NCBI GenBank assembly: GCA_019925105.1
Contig: JAHGAU010000033.1
Span: 643,866-707,865 of the forward strand
Length of the DNA: 64,000 nt
DNA from: Niebla homalea
Taxonomy: Eukaryota; Ascomycota; Lecanoromycetes; Lecanorales; Ramalinaceae
Direction: 5' to 3'
Positions within the stretch are counted from its first letter, which is position 1. Each line of letters opens with the position of its first letter. The position numbers and the translations under genes were made by a program. Shown in pieces: positions 13,039 through 22,734 of the stretch. The notes beneath the pieces are model-generated. The model had not been told where the DNA came from, ran no database searches, and saw nothing but the letters and a program-made list of their open reading frames with translations.

Positions 13039-14597
13039 TCAAGTGATGACACTGTGGAACCAAGGCCGCCACGTCTGCTCTGCCCAGCGGGTCAAGTAAT
13101 GTAAGACGGCAATGATTTTGTAGGTATCGAAGCAGGTCCTCGTGCTCCCAATGCCCAGCATCTGCCACACCAGCGTGCGCCGTTCTCCTCCATCCTTGAC
13201 CTGCGATACGATCAGGAGATGCCACTCGTGCCCCTGCACAATGATCAACGGCATCGCGGGGATGACCAGGTCCTCCGAGACCCGCGGTTGCGGGGAGCGA
13301 TAATCGGGCAGCTTGCGCAAGCGCGTCATCAGCGAGGAGATCCAGATGGCCAGCTGTGGTTTCCCATCTGTCCAGCTCTTGTTTGGTGCCTTGGTCTCGA
13401 TGTTGATCGCAATCGGCATGTCTATAGCCTCTCTCATCGTCACGTTATTCCAGCTCTTGACATAGGCAGAGGGTAAAGGTTGTAGCTTGCTCCATGCGGC
13501 AGTGATCTTCGGATCCGGTTTCAGGACGAAGGCATAGTCAACGACGCGCCTGGGAAGTCTATGGTCGTCGGGTATGAGGTCTTTAGGGTCAACGGAGGCG
13601 GTTCTTCTGCGCAGGTTGCCCGCCCATCAGCATCATCTCCTAGCTAGAAGCTAGTGGTAAGGGAAGGGAGACTGGGCTGGGATGGCAGGCTTACAGGGAA
13701 CAGATTCCCAGCGTTTGAGCATGAAGCGAAGAGCTGAGTGCCTCATCAAGGACCTTGTGATGAACCTGATCATTCCAAGTGAATTCGTGCGCTCGCCTTG
13801 CTTCGCAGCTCATGGCTTTATTGACCAGATCCTGCACTGTTTCCAGTGGGACGACGGAGCCGAGTTTTTGAGGGTACTTGGGATCGTGGGCTTCGGGATA
13901 GGCGAAGCGTTTGCGTTGAAAAGGATTGAGGGGGCTTTTGCTGCTGGCGTAGTGGGCTAGCTCTTTCTTCTTTGCGACAAATTAGCACCCCTGCCCTGCA
14001 CTATAGACTGGAAATCGTCTCTCTCTAACCGTGTGACCGAGTATGCCTCTGTTGTCTGCTAGAGGCTGAATGCCATCCAGCAAGGCTTGCACATCTTCAG
14101 CCATCTCTATTTCCGGCCAGTTGAAATCGTAGAACAACACCGGCATTTCAGCATGTTCAAGTATGGTCATCTGTTTTGTCGGACTAACGCGACCACTTTG
14201 GTGGGATACGATAGCATCGGTATCGCCGCTCTCGGCACTGGCCGAAGAGCTAGAATCTGGACGAGGGAGGAAGGGTTTACTCTTCACGGGATTGCTATGC
14301 CTGGTCTGCCTGGTCTGCATTTTCGATGGCCTTGGTGTTTCCTCATTGTCGGTCATAGCTCTTGAATCAATGCGCTTTCTCTTGTATGCTCTGGTAAAGG
14401 GATATACGGGACGGCAGTTCTCTTTATCGTCCTCGTCGAAGCGGTCTAGTGAAGGTGCAGTGGATCTGCGCAGAACCAAACTGGGTCAGCTGTACTTTCA
14501 TACTTCGTTCCCTCCTTGTAAGTTGCAATCAACAGGAAGGAACGTACATGTCTTGCTGCGTTTCTGAGATGTGGTCAAGCCAATCTTCAATTCCCAT
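13039..14597 (-). CDS. PD-(D/E)XK nuclease-like domain protein (fungal)
   Basis: The model has four minus-strand exons: 14597-14548, 14480-14030, 13969-13695 and 13606-13039, giving 447 aa. The start MGIEDWLDHI matches the short WL-containing first exon usual in this family. Introns 14547-14481 (donor GTACGT, branch CTGAC) and 13694-13607 (donor GTAAGC, branch CTGAT) keep frame. The 60-base intron 14029-13970 (donor GTTAGA, branch CTAAT) is weaker; without it a TAA at 13984-13982 stops the frame. The N-terminal third is low-complexity and basic. The C-terminal core holds VVDYAFVL with Asp282 and INIETK with Glu329 and Lys331, the PD-(D/E)XK pattern, then LIIVQGHEWHLL and ends in TWRPWF as in relatives. 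I assign it to the fungal PD-(D/E)XK nuclease-like family (Pfam PDDEXK_12) from memory of that pattern. Cellular role and substrate are unknown. Basic clusters (YKRKR) suggest a nuclear location. Confidence 0.8.
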
Positions 14598-14868
14598 GTT
14601 ATTAGAGTCACGAAGAATTCGATCAGAGTGAATGACGACGTGAATAATATTCATGTCAACAATGAATATAAACAAAAGGCTGGCTCGCTGGCAAAACCTC
14701 GGCTGAATCCGGAGCGGCAAGACTGTACGGATCTTGCGTTTATCCGAGCTACGTCTGCAGGAAATTTACAGCAAAGTGCTCTAATATACACGTGTAATGC
14801 GAGTTTCTTGGCACGGCTATGACGTCTCAACAATCCGTGCCCCTTTGCACACACTCCCTCAGATCCCC

Positions 14869-14870
<2 letters not shown>

Positions 14871-14906
<36 letters not shown>

Positions 14907-14925
14907 GTACTAGCAGCAGCAGCAG
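14871..14925. repeat. (CT)n microsatellite followed by (CAG)4
   Basis: An uninterrupted CT run of about 33 bases (14,871-14,903) is followed within ten bases by four CAG-type triplets. It lies about 270 bases upstream of the PD-(D/E)XK gene start on the minus strand, and so may sit in its promoter. Confidence 0.9.
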
Positions 14926-15053
14926 TACCAATAAGATCACCACCTCATTCCGCCCGCCTCGCCCGCTTCATCCTTCTCCTCCCACCTGTCCCGCAGCACC
15001 CTCCTCTCTCCCCCGGCTCGCCGCCTGCGCTCTCATCACTCTCACCCTCATCT

Positions 15054-15190
15054 TCACAGATGAGGGTGATGAGGGTGATGAGGGTGATGTGAGGGTGATG
15101 AGGGTGATGAGGGTGATGTGAGGGTCATGAGGGTCATGAGGGTGATGTGAGGGTCATGAGGGTGATGTGAGGGTCATGAGGGCGATGAGA
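15054..15190 (+). repeat. 9-bp minisatellite GATGAGGGT
   Basis: About 13 units of GATGAGGGT, some lengthened to GATGTGAGGGT or changed to CATGAGGGT, run through this stretch. The bases just upstream (ACCCTCATCT) are complementary to the unit, so a short hairpin can form at its left end. Frames through the array are low-complexity and not credible proteins. Confidence 0.85.
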
Positions 15191-15943
15191 GTGCAGATGC
15201 GGGTGCGGCGGAGGGTGAGTGGTGAGGGTAAGTGGTAAGGGTGATGAGTGTTGACGGCGGTGAAGGTTGAGGCTGATGCCGACACAATCTAAGTCTCCCG
15301 GGTACGTACTCCTTAAAAAGCGCCCTAAGGAGGCAATCGATATTAAGGATACATAAAACATAGTCGATGCTGATCCACAAGGATGATCAAATCCACGCAG
15401 ACTTTCTCGCCGTTTGATTGCTGTTGAGGGTGTCAATATCAACTCCTCGCATCCATTCTTCCATTGACGGCTAAGCGTCGTATTCTGGCACATTTCTGGC
15501 CCCAATTGGATCGTAGACTGGAGGCTCGTAATCACGATTCTCTTCGCAACCTGGCGCTGGATCATTGCTGGCCCGGTTGATGTCCCTCATTCGCGTCTGC
15601 ATCACCCATGTTGGCGGCCATAGCTGCCCCATGGGCGATTTCATTCTCAGTCGTGGTCGGTTTATTGTCAGCCATAGCTCAGAGGGCGCATTGATATTCT
15701 GTTAAGAATTGATGTCGGCTATGAAGGATTGGATAAAAGCTGTCACGGATGACACTTTTGAGCCTTTATGTAAGTCTGTTCTCTCAACCTTGGCCCTCCC
15801 TGTATCGTTAATGAGCGGGCAATATGCAGGGCAAGAGGGGCTGTTCGTCGTTACAGCCATTCACATCATTGCTGGACGCACAGAATGCGTTATGATGTAA
15901 ATGATAATGGTCCTCGGTGAGACTGATCGCTAGATCGATTGCA
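15191..15943. other. Intergenic, no gene seen
   Basis: Balanced composition. Reading frames are short, lack family features and start mostly at non-ATG codons. I see no RNA gene or repeat here. Confidence 0.45.
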
Positions 15944-16100
15944 GATCGGCTCAGCTATTCACGTTATACTCATCGGCGCAACCTATTGATCACTAGGTAG
16001 ACTGACAATCGGCTCAGCCATTCACGTCATCATCATCGGTGAAACCCGTTGATCATTGGACAGACTGCTGATCGGCTCAGCCATCCACGTCACACTCGCA
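15944..16100 (+). repeat. 63-bp tandem repeat upstream of the HET gene
   Basis: GATCGGCTCAGC starts near 15,944, again at 16,007 (ATCGGCTCAGCC) and again at 16,070, a period of 63 bp. There are two full units and part of a third, with substitutions scattered between them. It ends about 220 bases upstream of the HET start codon and may be part of its promoter region. Confidence 0.75.
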
Positions 16101-16318
16101 TACGATGTGCATGGTGGATAAGGCTGGAACTTGGTCAATTGCCGAGGTTAATTAGTTGGCGTCCGAACAGGCCTTTACGCCCTTATCATCTCCCTATCGT
16201 TATCAGAAGCGATCTCCTAGATCGAAAGGGTTCGGATGTCAATGGCAAAGTGGATAGGTCACAGCTAAGGTATTGATCCGACAACCTGGTTCTTGAAACT
16301 CCCATTGGAAAAGATATA

Positions 16319-18508
16319 ATGCGATTTCAATACACGAAATTAGATGAGAATGCTCGTCAGATCAGATTGATCGATTTGCATGCCGGCAAGGCGGACCAAG
16401 AGCTGAGACTGACTCTGCGACATGTTTCCCTGTCCGCTGCAAATTTCGCTCAACGTAAACGGCTGCCAATTAGCGAGTTACAGAAGACACTTCCTAGTGG
16501 CTGGGTCGTTGAAGAGACTAGCCAGTATAGATATCGATACTTATTCGAAGATGCAGACGAAAACACAAGTTGGCACCATCCAGACGCGAGTTGTGATCCA
16601 ACTTTATGGCAAGAGCTCGAGGAGCTTCCTCCTCAAGACTTCGAGCCCGCCTATGAAGCGCTTTCCTATGTTTGGGGTTCGCAAGAGAACCCTGAAGTAG
16701 CTTTCATCGATTCAGCGCCTGCTTTCGAAAGCGATTCATCCACGCTTGATGAGCTGCCAACGATCTCGATAGGGCAAAATCTCTCGAATGGACTTCGAGC
16801 GCTCCGATATCCAGACAACCCTCGCACGCTATGGGTTGATGCTATCTGCATCGATCAAACAAATAACGAGGAGCGTAGCTCGCAGGTCAAGCATATGCAT
16901 GAGGTCTACAAGCTAGCCCAAAGAGTAGTCGTGTGGCTTGGCCCAAGTACGTCCAGTACTTATTTGGCTATGGAAACCTTTGATTACCTGGGATCCCAAG
17001 TGGAAGTCAGCCGGAGACATGCTCGCTTTCGTTCACCCAAGGCAGTAGAACCCGATTGGTTCAGAGCTGCAACGGAATTACCCTATGATGAAAAGACATG
17101 GCAGGCCATTGACGAATTCCTGAACTGCTCTTGGTTTGAGCGTCTGTGGATATGGCAGGAGATTCAATTGGCCAATTCCCGATCTTTGGTAGTTTGTGGA
17201 TCGCATCAACTTGACTGGCAATGTTTCAGGCGCGCTCTGATCTGCTTATACACAAAGGATAAGCTTCCCTTTCCAGGTCTGCGACGACGCTTCGAGATGA
17301 TTGAGCCACTCGCCTACGAAAGACACACTAGCTCTGCATACCTACTGCTGGAGATCAGCCGGCAACGTCTTTGCAGTGAGCCTAAAGATCATATCTATGG
17401 AATGCTGAGCATCTGCGGTCCACATCTGGCGAACGAAATCATGCCTAACTACAGCCCTGACGTACCTTACCATGAGGTATTCAAGGACGTCTTCCTCAAG
17501 TACTCTGAACGGGTCCAACGTCTCGACCTGCTCTCTGAATGTGAGCAAACCGGGAAAGGACATAGCGGGCCGTCTTGGGTGCCAGATTGGTCAGTCAGGC
17601 GGAGTACGTATCCGTTGTATGGCTTCACATTTGCTAGTGGTGTCTCTTCTGCCAAGATAGACTGTATCACATCAAATATTCTACAAGTCCAAGGCGTTCA
17701 GGCAGGAATGATCTGTAGTGTTACAGAACCAGCCCCAGCGGACGACCTCGAAATAATGAAGACTTGGAAAACTCGAGAACCTACTGATATGAGAACGGCA
17801 ACTTATCCCACAGGCGGGAGCCTACTGGAGGCGTACTGCTCGACGCTTCGTGCATCATTCCTCCTCGAAAGGTGGCCACAGCATGCAGGAGTTTCAACAG
17901 CTGATTGGACTTCCCAGTATCTACAGTCGCTCTCCGATTATTCTGCTGAAGTGCCAGGAAGTTTGGATACGCTAAATAACGTCGACGTGTCCTGGTGTCT
18001 TAAAATAGTCAGAGAGCGGACGATCTTCCGGATTGACAATGGTCATATTGGGATAGGTCCTTCCTCCACCAGAGTTGGCGATATAGTTTGCATTCTGCTG
18101 GGCTGCAAATCGCCCATGGTGCTTCGACCATTAACAGGTGGTGGCGGCCACAGCGGCTACACTGTAGTTGGCGAATGCTACGTATATGGTCTCGACGATG
18201 GCTCAGTCTTGCTCGGACCCTTGCCTTCCAACTTCAGAGTTCAACTGGGCAAAGTCGAATCTGGTCATACGGCAACCCATCGCTATCGAAACCTGACCAC
18301 AAACGAGGTCACAGAAGATGATCCACGGCTGCAGCCCCTCCCGTCTGGTTGGGTTAAAATCAATCGTGGAAGAGAGCCTGACGACCCTACGTTATTCGGG
18401 TGCTATAGGCACATCCCGACGGGAAGGCAGATGAACTCTGATCCAAGACTACAGCCTAATGCACTCAAGGATCGCGGGGTTGAATTGCGGACTTTCGATC
18501 TCAAGTAA
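16319..18508 (+). CDS. HET-domain protein with degenerate WW-like segments
   Basis: A single uninterrupted exon of 729 aa. The N-terminus (IRLIDLHAG, about 15-23) is the usual lead-in of HET proteins. The HET domain spans about 111-285, with its three conserved blocks: AYEALSYVWG (111-120), LWVDAICIDQ (171-180) followed by VVVWLG, and CSWFERLWIWQEI (270-282). HET proteins act in heterokaryon incompatibility, where they trigger death of fused cells that differ genetically; the partner allele is not identifiable here. A WW-like segment (LPSGW to W85, about 58-88) is inserted between lead-in and HET domain. Two more WW-like pieces (about 650-673 and 674-712) end in DPRLQP but lack the second Trp. 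No membrane segment is seen. The coding sequence ends five bases before a transposon-end sequence. The start is the first ATG in frame; no intron is needed. Confidence 0.9.
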   Translation: MRFQYTKLDENARQIRLIDLHAGKADQELRLTLRHVSLSAANFAQRKRLPISELQKTLPSGWVVEETSQYRYRYLFEDADENTSWHHPDASCDPTLWQELEELPPQDFEPAYEALSYVWGSQENPEVAFIDSAPAFESDSSTLDELPTISIGQNLSNGLRALRYPDNPRTLWVDAICIDQTNNEERSSQVKHMHEVYKLAQRVVVWLGPSTSSTYLAMETFDYLGSQVEVSRRHARFRSPKAVEPDWFRAATELPYDEKTWQAIDEFLNCSWFERLWIWQEIQLANSRSLVVCGSHQLDWQCFRRALICLYTKDKLPFPGLRRRFEMIEPLAYERHTSSAYLLLEISRQRLCSEPKDHIYGMLSICGPHLANEIMPNYSPDVPYHEVFKDVFLKYSERVQRLDLLSECEQTGKGHSGPSWVPDWSVRRSTYPLYGFTFASGVSSAKIDCITSNILQVQGVQAGMICSVTEPAPADDLEIMKTWKTREPTDMRTATYPTGGSLLEAYCSTLRASFLLERWPQHAGVSTADWTSQYLQSLSDYSAEVPGSLDTLNNVDVSWCLKIVRERTIFRIDNGHIGIGPSSTRVGDIVCILLGCKSPMVLRPLTGGGGHSGYTVVGECYVYGLDDGSVLLGPLPSNFRVQLGKVESGHTATHRYRNLTTNEVTEDDPRLQPLPSGWVKINRGREPDDPTLFGCYRHIPTGRQMNSDPRLQPNALKDRGVELRTFDLK

Positions 18509-18512
18509 CTTC

Positions 18513-18570
18513 CTAGTCTGAGATCGACCGCCCTTGGTCCCGGAGGGTTCCCGAAAGGGTCTAAGAAAAA
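18513..18570 (+). repeat. Transposon-end fragment behind the HET stop codon
   Basis: A 28-base stretch beginning TAGTCTGAGATCGACC is identical to the complement of bases just outside the 41-bp terminus near 1,703-1,735. It continues with related CCCGAAAGGGTCTAAG sequence. It starts five bases after the HET stop codon, so it probably supplies the 3' untranslated region. Confidence 0.6.
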
Positions 18571-19886
18571 GTCTTATGGATTCAGCAGAAAAGCCTGGAG
18601 ATCCGCCCGACTCGAGCTAATGAACCGTCCATTATTCTTTCTCTCCTCGTTGTCTTTTCTTGAAGATAAGCTCTTGAATCATTTCCTGTTATTTATTTTT
18701 TTACAGTGAATAAGGTTTTTAAGGGTCCTGCAAGATATGAGAACGAGGACCGAAAACAATTGGATGGACATCGTTGGATCGCATCATGTCAAGATTAATA
18801 GCCTCAGGTATTCGCCTCAGGTGTCTTGGAAAGGTGTAGGAAAATTTGAGAGAACAAGCTGGGAAACCTGGGTGATGATACCGACGCACCAAGCCCACAT
18901 TAATCCTCAACCTCAGCGTTCAGCATTGGCTTCTGGTTCCGGGTTTTTTCGCAAACAGCAGCATCAGCGGCAGCAGCGGCGGCTCCGCCAAGAAAGTGCC
19001 TATAAGCAAGGCGCATATCCAAGCCATTAGCTCAGTCATGGGTGGATTGGTGCGGCACCTCCAGACCCGCAGACCTGCTTAAAGAAGCGGAGGATGGCGA
19101 CAGCTGACGATAAATAGTATGACGCCAAGGTACACGTAGAAGAATCATAGACATAACGTTTCAGATCCTGCGAGACCACAATGATCTGCATGATGTGAAG
19201 ACGCGATGGTGACGTACGGAGGGACTCTCTCGGCTGACGAGGAATGAAGAAAAAGGGCGAAGGACATGCGGCGAGTGTTATTGACGGTGTCTTGCGGCAC
19301 CTTCATCCTCCCTGATAGGCCGTGCAGGCGGACATTCCACCTGGTCTCTGGACGCGTTGGAAGGTGGTAGGTCTGCGGTAGTGGAATGTGCTGATTGAAA
19401 TCCAACCCTAAGATACCCGAAGCAGTGACAGATACTTCTCGCCAACTTCCCCTTTAACGGAGCGCTAGTCTCTGACTTCTCTACGGAGTCTTATTCATGT
19501 TATTTTTCACGAGCGCATCTCTTTTCAACAGTATCTCTGCACCCTCGCATAAAGCTGAAAGGGAAGGTCCTCAATGAACCTTGATCGGGCCCATTGACGA
19601 TGCGATTCCTCACAAATCATGGTCAGTCCTTTGTTCTGGGAGTCTCTGGGAGATTTGTATGCTCACAAGATGCTGAGAGAAAAGTGCTGTGACAAGACCA
19701 GAAGTCTGATGACTGTCAGATCAGTTCGAGACTGCCATCTTTGGCATTAATCGTATTCGATCTTGCGAAAATTGCAATTGCGTTTTCGCATATTCCTGTC
19801 GGCAATCACAAATTTGAAATTCACGGCAGGAAGGATTGCGCCGGTAAATTTTGACAATTGCTGTGGAGCCAATCAGTGGCCGGGAA
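18571..19886. other. Intergenic, no confident gene
   Basis: A 97-codon plus-strand frame from ATG 18,737 has no family features and ends in a Gln/Arg-rich low-complexity tail made by CAG/CGG triplets (18,955-18,990). Other frames are shorter or start at non-ATG codons. No RNA gene is seen. Confidence 0.4.
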
Positions 19887-19924
19887 TAAACATTCTGTCC
19901 CAGAATTGTGGGACGGAATGTTTA
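19887..19924. repeat. Dispersed palindrome, copy 3
   Basis: TAAACATTCTGTCCCA (19,887-19,902) and its complement at 19,909-19,924 differ at one position and flank a six-base loop. It is followed by GGTCGGGCGGAG, like the copy at 487. It lies about 270 bases upstream of the Ulp1-type gene. Confidence 0.75.
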
Positions 19925-20192
19925 GGTCGGGCGGAGCAACAAGTCTTGGCAGCTGCTAATCAACACTTTCGTTCTCCTCCGCAAAGACTTTGTTTGTCAC
20001 CTTATTCTGAAGAAGCACTACACCTTGGTTTGTCAGAACATTCACATTTGCAAATGCTTTCTGCTCCTTTTTAACGCTGATAGATCTCACCGCTGTAACC
20101 AATGATCAATGCGAGGGGCAGCACTTCATGCGCACTCAAGTCCTGCTATGGCAAAGAGACAGCGCTACTTCTGACTGCGGTGATTGGGGTCA

Positions 20193-22734
20193 ATGGCACG
20201 GCTTAATAACGCAGGTCCGCTGTTGCCTCGCCCAAAGCGTAAAGATGATACGCCAAGTGATGATGAGGAGGATCACGAGAGCGATGTGCAGCCGCTCGAC
20301 CGGGTTGCATCCTCTAGCCCTACACGGCAGAGCTTGACTATTGAGGTTCAGTCAAAGCTGGACGTAGAGAAGGTCTTCAATGGCACCGACATCACCCAGT
20401 TCCTCGCCACCTCAGACCTTGATGAGGCTCTTGACTTGGGACAGCAGATCATCATCAAGAGATCGCAAATGATTGAGGCGGTGAATTCTCAATGTGCTTG
20501 GGACATCTCCATGGTGTGGAAATCGATCGATAAGCTCCGGATGGAGCGTCCAGAAAAGTCGGCCACGATCAACAAATGGCAAAAGGGTGTAGCACGGCAG
20601 CTAGAGAACAACAGTGAGGGCATTGCGTATTATCTTCGCCTTTCCGAAAAGACCTTGATCCGACTGTCAGCGTACGGAAAGCGTATCTACGACAGTTGGG
20701 GCGTCCTTCCGACCCAGGTCCTCCCCAAAGAAAAGTATGATACGGAGCGGCCACTGTCGAAAAGCTTGCTCCAACAAATGGCCAAGCTCACCAACTACGT
20801 AAGTAGGGAAGAAGGCCAGCAATTGTTGTCCGACAGCATTGAGAGGCGCCAGGATCAAAACACAAGGTCAACCTATGACAGGCGTAACCCCTACCTGGTC
20901 CGCAGCGATCTTCGGGCCGTGATCAAAACGCAGCAGACGAAGAAACGAGGTCGTGTTGAAGAGGAGGATGACGCGGATGGCACAGGTGACAGAGCTGAGT
21001 CAAGATCCGTCAAGCGTCAGAAAAGGTTAGTCAACAAAAAGGACGAAGAAGAAGAAGGAAAAGAAGAGGAGGAGGATGACCACGACAATGATGACGAGCA
21101 CGACGAGACGGATCCTAAATTGGGGGTGCCGCCGGCGGGGGGTGATACCCAAGGCACTCCACTCAGCCATTCGTCATCACTTTCACCTCCACCTGTGATT
21201 ATTCGTGAAGGAGAACTCGCAGAAGAGAATATGGAGCCATGCTCGTCTCCAATCGTCACTAGAGGAGAAACCATCGACGAAAACGATGGACATGAATTTG
21301 TGAGTGCCGCAGAAATTTCCCCGCTATTTGAATGTTTGAGAAGACATGGCACTGATCTCTTTCGAACAGTCCTATACAAGCATCGAATTACCACGAAGGG
21401 CGCCCCCAATGCCCGACTACGAATCACCCACTCCACCCCATCTGACCCGACGCACGATGCATGAGACGGGTTCCAAGCATGTAGACTTGCTATCATCGCC
21501 TACACACGTCGCGCACGGTGCAGGAGCTATTCAAGGTGTTGCTATAACCGACCTTGAAATGGTACTGAACACCCTTCATCCAGGGCACAAGCTCTCATCG
21601 ACTGCCATCCAAGAGACTCTCGCCTTCTGCGTACCTGCAGATTCTCATCTGATAGATCCTCTCTACTTTAATTCGGACTTTTCAGATCGATCAGGTTTGA
21701 GTAGGCGACTTGCCAAATCCGTCAAGCGAATTCTCATCCCTTTACATGATCGACAACTTCTTCACTGGACTCTGGCGGTGTTCAACCTCGAATACTTTTC
21801 AATCTCTATCTATGATTCCCTCCCTCACCAGACAGTGGATCCGGCTCTCGCTGAGCGGTTGCAAAAGTTCGCAACGGGGATTGTCGGCAGACCGCAGGAA
21901 TGGACTTTCCAGTCAGCCAATTGTCCCAAACAATCGAATGGGACTGATTGTGGGGTCCATGTCATCGCGAATGCCCTTTTCATCATGACAAACAACGACC
22001 TCCCCCAGAAACATGACTGCAGCGCATGGAGATTGATCTGTCGCACCCTGCTTGGCGAAAGCATCCAAGACATCCGGCTCGACATACTGGAGCGTTTTCG
22101 GTCCCCAACAAATATCAGGAACCTCGAGGAAGCAGCGGGTGTCCATCCTTTTCAACTCCAGAACCCCGATGAATCTTCTTTCGCAACCTGTCTGCGCAAA
22201 ATCAAGCAACTGGCCCAAAACAATCTCGTCCAAGTACAAGCACAGCAGCGCAAGCTACGCAACCATTGCGACTCTGCTGTCGCCATCACCAATGTCCTCG
22301 AAGCGGTTCGCCGACGGTTTGCCACCGAGACCCTCTTCCTCTCCGATCAGCTCCTCAAAAATGAGCAGCTCCTCACCGAGCATGCCGCCTTCATTCAACG
22401 GCACCACATGCGCTCCGACCTCTCTTCCAGCCAAGATGATTTCTCGATAATGCAGGCAACCCAAGGTAGCCAAGATCTTCTCGCCAGTTTGCGCGCAACC
22501 CAAACGAATATGGCGAGGCAGCTCGAGAAAAAGGCAACAAAAAAGAAGGCGGTACATGATGGAATGCTCAAGTCGAAGAGTTTAGTCACAATGGCCAAGC
22601 AGATCCAAACCAGGTACGAAGGAGAATTGGACATTTCGGATTCGGCGAGTAGGCAGATTCGGGGGACGGTGCAGAAATGGCGGGATATGATTGCAGACGC
22701 GCTGTCGGGGCTTGATGAGACTCTGGCGTCGTAA
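20193..22734 (+). CDS. Ulp1-type (C48) cysteine protease, two exons
   Basis: Exons 20193-21299 and 21370-22734 give 823 aa. The 70-base intron has donor GTGAGT, branch CTGAT 14 bases before the acceptor, and acceptor ACAG, and joins two frames exactly at a codon boundary. The start is the first ATG (MARLNNAGPL). Residues 1-250 are mostly predicted helix with no recognised domain. At 251-283 are basic clusters (KKRGR, VKRQKR) that look like nuclear signals, followed by an acidic run at 284-307. The catalytic domain is C-terminal to this (about 400-620): His501 (HWTLAVFNLE), Asp518 (IYDSLP), Gln557 and Cys563 (QSNGTDCGVHV), the complete Ulp1 His-Asp-Gln-Cys set. The last 200 residues are helical and Gln/Lys-rich, likely coiled coil. 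Ulp1 proteases remove SUMO from proteins. In fungi many paralogues are lineage-specific or linked to DNA transposons, so the substrate here is uncertain. Confidence 0.85.

Noticed and set aside
12605..13475. Several overlapping frames of 70-140 codons on both strands
   Set aside because: They are off-frame shadows of the last exon of the PD-(D/E)XK gene or lie inside the inverted repeat.
14819..15121. 100-codon frame over the CT microsatellite and GATGAGGGT repeats
   Set aside because: The product is low-complexity sequence dictated by the repeats.
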